A DNA stretch of 17,333 nt from Bacteroidota bacterium (GTDB lineage Bacteria > Bacteroidota > Bacteroidia > Bacteroidales > Marinifilaceae). The position numbers and the translations under genes are program-made. A model generated the notes under the pieces. It made no database searches. It was given only the letters and a program-made list of their open reading frames with translations, and was not told the origin of the DNA. Where the stretch lies: contig JAEXFF010000124.1 of the NCBI GenBank assembly GCA_023400335.1, forward strand, positions 1-17,333, written 5' to 3'. Shown here one piece after another: positions 15,201-17,333 of this stretch (position 1 is the first letter of the stretch; each line of letters begins with the position of its first letter).

Positions 15201-15551
15201 GAATTCAAGTTAAAGTTATAAGCCGGAAGCCTAAAATTATCAGCCCACAAAGGTAACACTTAAATACCAAAATCCAAAGTATCTTCCAAATTCCTCTCCG
15301 CCATTTCGTCTGAGGAAATTCCGGATTTTTAATACTTTTATTCCTTTCTGTCCTTTACGACAAAAAATTCTGACTTTGCCTTTTCACTGTTTACCTGATT
15401 CACATCCGTTTCCGGCAGCTCCCCTTCATTCGCTACACGATCAGACTAAACCGGAGTTGAAAGCAGGAAAATGCTTCCTTATCCGAAAGAAAACATATTT
15501 TCCAAAATCCGATATGTCTTTAGGTACTGCAAAATAAAAGGGAGTAAATCT
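15201..15551. other. Intergenic region upstream of ychF
   Basis: This 351-base stretch lies between the ychF start and the end of the LAS-type lipoprotein gene. It holds the ychF promoter (15248-15278). A 35-codon minus-strand frame at 15338-15445 has protein-like composition (see findings). A weak minus-strand hairpin, ACATAT (15493-15498) with ATATGT (15512-15517), is followed by TTTTCTTTC on the minus strand and might end the lipoprotein transcript. I see no RNA gene. Confidence 0.45.
15248..15278 (-). promoter_or_regulatory. Promoter of ychF
   Basis: On the minus strand TTTG (15275-15278) is separated by exactly 19 bases from TACCTTTG (15248-15255). Both elements and the spacing match the Bacteroidota consensus; it is the best promoter in the window. 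The leader to the ychF ATG would be about 40 bases. Confidence 0.75.
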
Positions 15552-16172
15552 TTAGCGCACAGTAATATGAAAACATCCTTGTTTGTATTCGTAACGGACA
15601 TAACAGCGTTTTTCATTTCGCAAATCCCGTAATACCTCGGCCAATACGGATTTCAATTTGTCGGGTTCCGCTTCCCGGAAACCGGACTTTTTAAACCGGG
15701 TATAAGCAATATCAAAAGTAGTACCGAACAAATGAGCTGAGTTGGCACTGGCATTCAAGTTGCGCCGGCGTAATTTTTTCAAAGATTCGTTCGTACGCCA
15801 TACACTGGTAACGATGACAGAATAGGAAGGCATCCCTTTACGGGAAAGAGAGTCTTTGAAATTAGCAGCAATCGTCTGTAAAAGAGAGGCTGCCCGAGGT
15901 ACCAGATAAGGCTGGGAATGCGTCAGAGGATCGACTTCATATAAACGGCAGGATCTTATCTCCTCTATCTTTCCCTTTTGGCGTTTTAATTCTTCCAGGG
16001 AACTTACCGGCTCGATACCCCATTTACGGGCTCCCTTCAAATGACGGTCATTCAGGTCGTTAAAAGTACGGGAATAGTTTCGGAAATAGACGAAACGCTC
16101 CGGTTTCTTACGCCCCTGACATCCTGCTTCCAGTAAAAAAATAAAAATCAGAAATAAACATAAATAGCGCAT
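15552..16172 (-). CDS. LAS-peptidase-like lipoprotein (DUF5715-type)
   Basis: A 206-residue predicted lipoprotein. The ATG at 16172 is chosen because it gives a short signal with lipobox LEAGC (Cys18) and because the alternative TTG at 16193 lies inside the predicted -7 box. After a basic linker the C-terminal 100 residues read as a LAS/M15-like metallopeptidase fold of DUF5715 type: VIVTSVWRTNESLKKL resembles the SGYR segment, SAHLFGTTFDIAY fits SxHxxGxxxD with the first two zinc ligands, and CFHIT near the C-terminus supplies the third histidine. The glutamate three residues before that histidine in M15 enzymes is Gly here, so the catalytic state is uncertain. A role in peptidoglycan trimming or binding at the outer membrane is inferred. 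It is transcribed alone. Confidence 0.8.
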   Translation of the reverse strand: MRYLCLFLIFIFLLEAGCQGRKKPERFVYFRNYSRTFNDLNDRHLKGARKWGIEPVSSLEELKRQKGKIEEIRSCRLYEVDPLTHSQPYLVPRAASLLQTIAANFKDSLSRKGMPSYSVIVTSVWRTNESLKKLRRRNLNASANSAHLFGTTFDIAYTRFKKSGFREAEPDKLKSVLAEVLRDLRNEKRCYVRYEYKQGCFHITVR

Positions 16173-16190
16173 CCCACCTCTTTTAGGAGG

Positions 16191-16198
16191 CAAAGATA
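16191..16198 (-). promoter_or_regulatory. -7 box of the LAS-type lipoprotein gene
   Basis: TATCTTTG on the minus strand matches the consensus and recurs exactly as before the FKBP pair and lolA. It lies 18 bases before the ATG at 16172, so the leader would be only about 12 bases. That leader contains CCTC and GAGG, which could pair and partly cover the start region. Confidence 0.6.
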
Positions 16199-16243
16199 AC
16201 CAAAATAAAAAAATTTTACGAAAGAGAAGTTTTAATTATTTTC

Positions 16244-16306
16244 CGGATTAACGGCACTTTGTACCCGATTAATCTGTTCATCCGGAACGTTAGTTCCGTT
16301 AATCCG
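16244..16306. repeat. Intergenic inverted repeat, copy 2
   Basis: CGGATTAACGG (16244-16254) is perfectly complementary to CCGTTAATCCG (16296-16306), with a 41-base loop. An alternative nested hairpin CGGAAC-GTTA-GTTCCG occupies 16283-16298. It shares GATTAACGG and TTAGTTCCGTTA with copy 1, 6 kb away, at nearly the same spacing. It lies between dsbD and the LAS-type lipoprotein gene, both on the minus strand. Confidence 0.6.
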
Positions 16307-16320
16307 CGAAACGTCGATCC

Positions 16321-16336
16321 GCTTCCGCCAGGAAGC
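16321..16336. terminator. Short hairpin after dsbD
   Basis: GCTTCC-GCCA-GGAAGC is a perfect 6-bp stem 12 bases beyond the dsbD stop codon on the minus strand. No T-run follows, so with the neighbouring inverted repeat it is only a possible 3'-end structure. Confidence 0.3.
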
Positions 16337-16347
16337 ATTCCCCTCTT

Positions 16348-17333
16348 TCAATTCCTCTCCTTAAATTTCTTCAACCCTTCTTTCAGATACTCATAAAAAG
16401 CATCCCGATTCAAGTCATACCCTCTGGCAGGCATAAGCATATATTTCTCCAAGTCCTGTCCTTCTGCCCGGCTATCCAATAAAATATAATTCGGCTGGGC
16501 ATTTGAATGGAAATATTTTATTTGAAAATCCGCATTTTTCTTACCCAGTGTTTTTTTCTGCTTCCCGTCATAATCAGAGACATACCATTCATTTTCCGGC
16601 AATGATTTTTTATCATCGATATACAGGGCAACCACCACATAATCGTGTTTCAGCATATCTAAAATACGGGGGTCAGACCATACAGACTGTTCCATTTCCC
16701 GGCAATTGACACATCCGTGACCGGTAAAATCAATAAACAAAGGTTTATCCTGAGCCCGGGCGCATTTCAAAGCCTGTTGAAAATCAAAATAACCATCTAT
16801 ACCATGAGGCAAATGCAAAAAATCAGCATATTTGGGATCTTCGCATGCCTCTGACATAGTCCGGCTATTTGTTCCCCCGACAGCTATGCCGCTCTTCATA
16901 ATTTCCTTTGCATTATCCCTCACAATCCGGTTGACATCAAAATCTATAGTCTCCTGAGGAGGTAAATAACCGGCCAGGGCTTTCAGCGGAGCTCCGAACA
17001 TTCCGGGAATTAAATAAACAACAAAAGCAAAAGTAGCGATAATAAAAGCAAGGCGGGGCACCCCGATATAGGACAGATCACTGTCGTTTTTAAACTTCAG
17101 TTTACCCATCAGATAGAAGCCCTGCAAAGTAAATACGGCTACCCAAATGGCGATATACACTTCCCGGTCCAGTAATCCCCAATGATATGTCTGATCGGCT
17201 ACCATCAAAAATTTAAGCCCCAAAGCAATTTCTATAAATCCCAAAACGACCTTTACTGAATTCAACCACCCTCCCGACTTGGGCAGATTGCTCAGTTTTG
17301 AAGGGAAAAAAGCAAAAAAACCGAATGGTAAGG
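16348..17333 (-). CDS. dsbD: Thiol:disulfide interchange protein DsbD (C-terminal part, open at right edge)
   Basis: The frame is open to the window edge, so the gene starts beyond 17333; the first ATG-like position inside (TTG at 17265) is just an internal leucine codon. About 327 residues are visible. The first part contains the last membrane helices of the DsbD core: a Phe/Pro-rich segment, then SGGWLNSVKVVLGFIEIALG, YIAIWVAVFTLQGFYLMG and LAFIIATFAFVVYLIPGMFG. The last 140 residues are a periplasmic thioredoxin-like domain with active site CVNC in FIDFTGHGCVNCREMEQSVW. DsbD moves electrons from cytoplasmic thioredoxin across the inner membrane to periplasmic thiol proteins. Between the helices and the thioredoxin domain is a soluble linker of about 60 residues. 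The N-terminal domain is outside the window. Confidence 0.93.
   Translation of the reverse strand, partial: LPFGFFAFFPSKLSNLPKSGGWLNSVKVVLGFIEIALGLKFLMVADQTYHWGLLDREVYIAIWVAVFTLQGFYLMGKLKFKNDSDLSYIGVPRLAFIIATFAFVVYLIPGMFGAPLKALAGYLPPQETIDFDVNRIVRDNAKEIMKSGIAVGGTNSRTMSEACEDPKYADFLHLPHGIDGYFDFQQALKCARAQDKPLFIDFTGHGCVNCREMEQSVWSDPRILDMLKHDYVVVALYIDDKKSLPENEWYVSDYDGKQKKTLGKKNADFQIKYFHSNAQPNYILLDSRAEGQDLEKYMLMPARGYDLNRDAFYEYLKEGLKKFKERN

Noticed and set aside
13160..15529. TTTAGGTACTG found at 13160-13170 and 15519-15529
   Set aside because: An 11-base word is expected to recur many times by chance in 17 kb, and the flanks do not match.
1..17333. CRISPR array, tRNA, rRNA, insertion sequence or prophage genes
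   Set aside because: I looked for regularly spaced repeats, cloverleaf-like stretches, transposase or integrase motifs and phage structural genes and found none.

Overview
The window reads as ordinary chromosomal DNA of a Bacteroidota bacterium, most likely order Bacteroidales. The evidence is the gene set (a DUF3127 protein, tandem FkpA-type FKBPs with one a lipoprotein, the long PurC form, a Bacteroidota-style DsbD) and repeated TAnnTTTG boxes, the -7 element of this phylum's sigma factor, upstream of many genes. A genus such as Odoribacter or Butyricimonas is only a guess. I see no tRNA, rRNA, insertion sequence, integrase, phage gene or CRISPR array.

Layout. Positions 1-209 hold the 3' end of a LolD-type ABC ATPase gene. 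Positions 286-1780 carry two tandem FKBP prolyl isomerase genes, one cytoplasmic and one a lipoprotein, closed by a good intrinsic terminator. A DUF3127 gene follows (1806-2180) and converges on cvfB (2323-3162, minus) across a long imperfect hairpin. Next on the minus strand is a 1076-residue redox fusion protein (3482-6712). The minus-strand pair mazG plus a small hypothetical gene (6859-8078) ends in a strong terminator. phoH and purC run forward (8207-10200). A TIGR01777 epimerase, cdaA and an EamA transporter lie on the minus strand (10341-13077). lolA runs forward (13250-13876). ychF, a lipoprotein of LAS-peptidase type and the 3' part of dsbD (open at the right edge) close the window on the minus strand.

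How the genes fit together. Most are single-gene housekeeping units with their own promoters: nucleotide sanitation (mazG), purine synthesis (purC), c-di-AMP synthesis (cdaA), translation-associated ATPase (ychF), RNA binding (cvfB, phoH) and envelope biogenesis (lolD end, lolA, FKBP lipoprotein, dsbD, LAS-type lipoprotein). The only metabolic oddity is the fusion protein, which joins in one chain the parts that are separate HcnA, HcnB and HcnC-like subunits elsewhere and adds a two-cluster ferredoxin segment.

I do not see a convincing new multi-gene system. The points most worth a second look are that fusion enzyme, a pair of related intergenic inverted repeats (10260-10320 and 16244-16306), a three-armed palindrome between mazG and phoH, an SSB-like acidic tail on the DUF3127 protein, and a LAS-type lipoprotein that seems to lack the usual catalytic glutamate.
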